A stretch of 64,000 nt of DNA from assembly GCA_963971575.1 (NCBI GenBank), contig OZ020625.1, positions 1,178,001-1,242,000 on the forward strand, read 5' to 3'. The DNA comes from Liopterus haemorrhoidalis. Lineage: Eukaryota; Arthropoda; Insecta; Coleoptera; Dytiscidae. Positions 63,211 through 64,000 of this stretch are shown here, one piece after another. Every line of letters starts with the position of its first letter. Position 1 is the stretch's first letter. Below the pieces are notes generated by a model. It was not told the origin of the DNA and made no database searches. It saw only the letters and a list, made by a program, of their open reading frames with translations. The translations under genes and the position numbers were made by a program.

Positions 63211-63249
63211 CTGTAAAAAATAACAATTATAGGCTATTCCAGACCTTTA

Positions 63250-63535
63250 AGCTTAAAGCCGCATTGAGAGCTCTTAAATCAATAGCTTATGCACTGTAGC
63301 TAATGGACTGTTCACTGTCACCAGTTTGTCATATGGTAAGACGTGAAACCGTTCAGACCTCCAAATTTAATACGCTGTTTGTTGTGGATTGTGCATCATT
63401 TTCTAAACTTATAGCTTGTGAGATGTTTTAATGAGACAGACATATAAATACTGGCTATCGCAGTCTATCAGACACCGTAGTTATCGAAAGCCTTTACATA
63501 ACCTAACATAATGTCATCATTAACAAATCTTAACA
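63250..63535. mobile_element. MITE6 copy without insertion
   Basis: GCCGCATTGAGAGCTCTTAA to ATGTCATCATTAACAAATCT. It matches 29005-29040 plus 29643-29885 and so gives the empty site for the 602-bp MITE. Truncated by R2. A short fragment of the MITE1 subtype (AGGCTATTCCAGACCTTTAA) precedes it. Confidence 0.65.
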
Positions 63536-63915
63536 CCCATTTCTAGTCAACCGATTTTTACCAAAAGTTGATCAACTCGTGCCATTGATGTCAGAAGCTT
63601 AAATATGCAGTTTCATAAAAATCCTTTTAGCCGAATTTGCTCTGCAAGTGTACACAGACGGACAGACGGACGGACGGGCGGACAGACGGACGGACAGACA
63701 GACAGACAGACGGACAGACGGACAGACGGACAGACGGACGGACAGACGGACCGACGGACAGACGGACGGACGGACAGACTGACCGACAGACATCATGCTA
63801 AAAATAGTCAAAACGTTATGTAGGTACCTCAATTCGTGGAGATCCACCGAAATCCCGAAATGTCAAAATCGGTATGATCACAATACCTCCCTTATATATG
63901 TTGGCGGTCAGTAAT
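63536..63915 (+). mobile_element. R2 HINE-like element, left-truncated
   Basis: Starts inside the family at CCATTTCTAGTCAACCGATT. It has the longest mixed GACA/GACG array (about 63655-63795) and a complete right end (CCTCCCTTATATATGTTGGC and GGTCAGT). Confidence 0.7.
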
Positions 63916-64000
63916 AATCTTAAATAACATGTATTTTATATTCACTCCCATAAACATTATCTGAACCGAAATAAACCGATATTTTTTTCGGTTCAGCTCC

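Noticed and set aside
138..63210. Assignment to fat/FAT4 or dachsous instead of fat-like
   Set aside because: Only one LamG domain is present and the tail has HWDxSDW. Dachsous lacks EGF and LamG domains altogether.

Overview
The window looks like a piece of a large, AT-rich, transposon-filled insect (at least arthropod) genome. Direct evidence is one long spliced gene on the minus strand, GT-AG introns, insect-type mariner and Tc1 relatives, and very many TA-flanked MITEs. There are no bacterial operons, and I see no second host gene.

The host gene is the 3' two-thirds or more of a fat-like protocadherin (kugelei / fat2 / FAT1-3 type). I could join 23 coding exons in frame from 63210 down to the stop codon at 138-140: about 12.07 kb of CDS, about 4,020 codons. 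The 5' end (signal peptide, first cadherin repeats, promoter) lies beyond position 64000. In order the product has about 25-26 cadherin repeats (window exons 1-17), a juxta-EGF region with a long low-complexity insertion, two EGFs, one laminin-G domain, four more EGFs, one transmembrane helix (about 8201-8270) and a cytoplasmic tail (exons 19-23). The single LamG domain and the tail motifs HWDxSDW and RPVSYTPS point to the fat-like branch rather than to fat/FAT4 or dachsous.

The introns are almost entirely mobile DNA. (i) Four copies of one Tc1/mariner-superfamily element with DD41D spacing lie at 16.0, 33.1, 54.8 and 59.8 kb; all are defective. (ii) Five or six mariner remnants with deleted catalytic cores lie at 13.6, 27.8, 37.3, 47.4, 53.0 and 54.0 kb. 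(iii) A Tc1 remnant lies at 4.2 kb. (iv) Many copies of a roughly 400-bp TA-target MITE (called MITE1 here), and of smaller MITEs, are often nested. (v) Two identical-length 602-bp Harbinger-like MITEs have TTA target duplications. (vi) Two HINE-like families (Helentron-derived, as judged from subterminal inverted repeats, an end hairpin and a (GTCY)n array) are called R1 and R2 here. (vii) There are foldback and minisatellite hairpins, hAT-type MITEs, a THAP-domain transposon and a LINE 3' end.

The most unusual observation is in R1. Every long copy carries at the same internal position a different tRNA-like module (A-box and B-box on the minus strand), while the sequence on both sides is nearly the same from copy to copy. 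The second is a roughly 425-residue insertion in the kug ectodomain, made of two sorts of tandem repeat and bounded by two RXKR furin-type sites. All boundaries were read by eye; none was checked with software.
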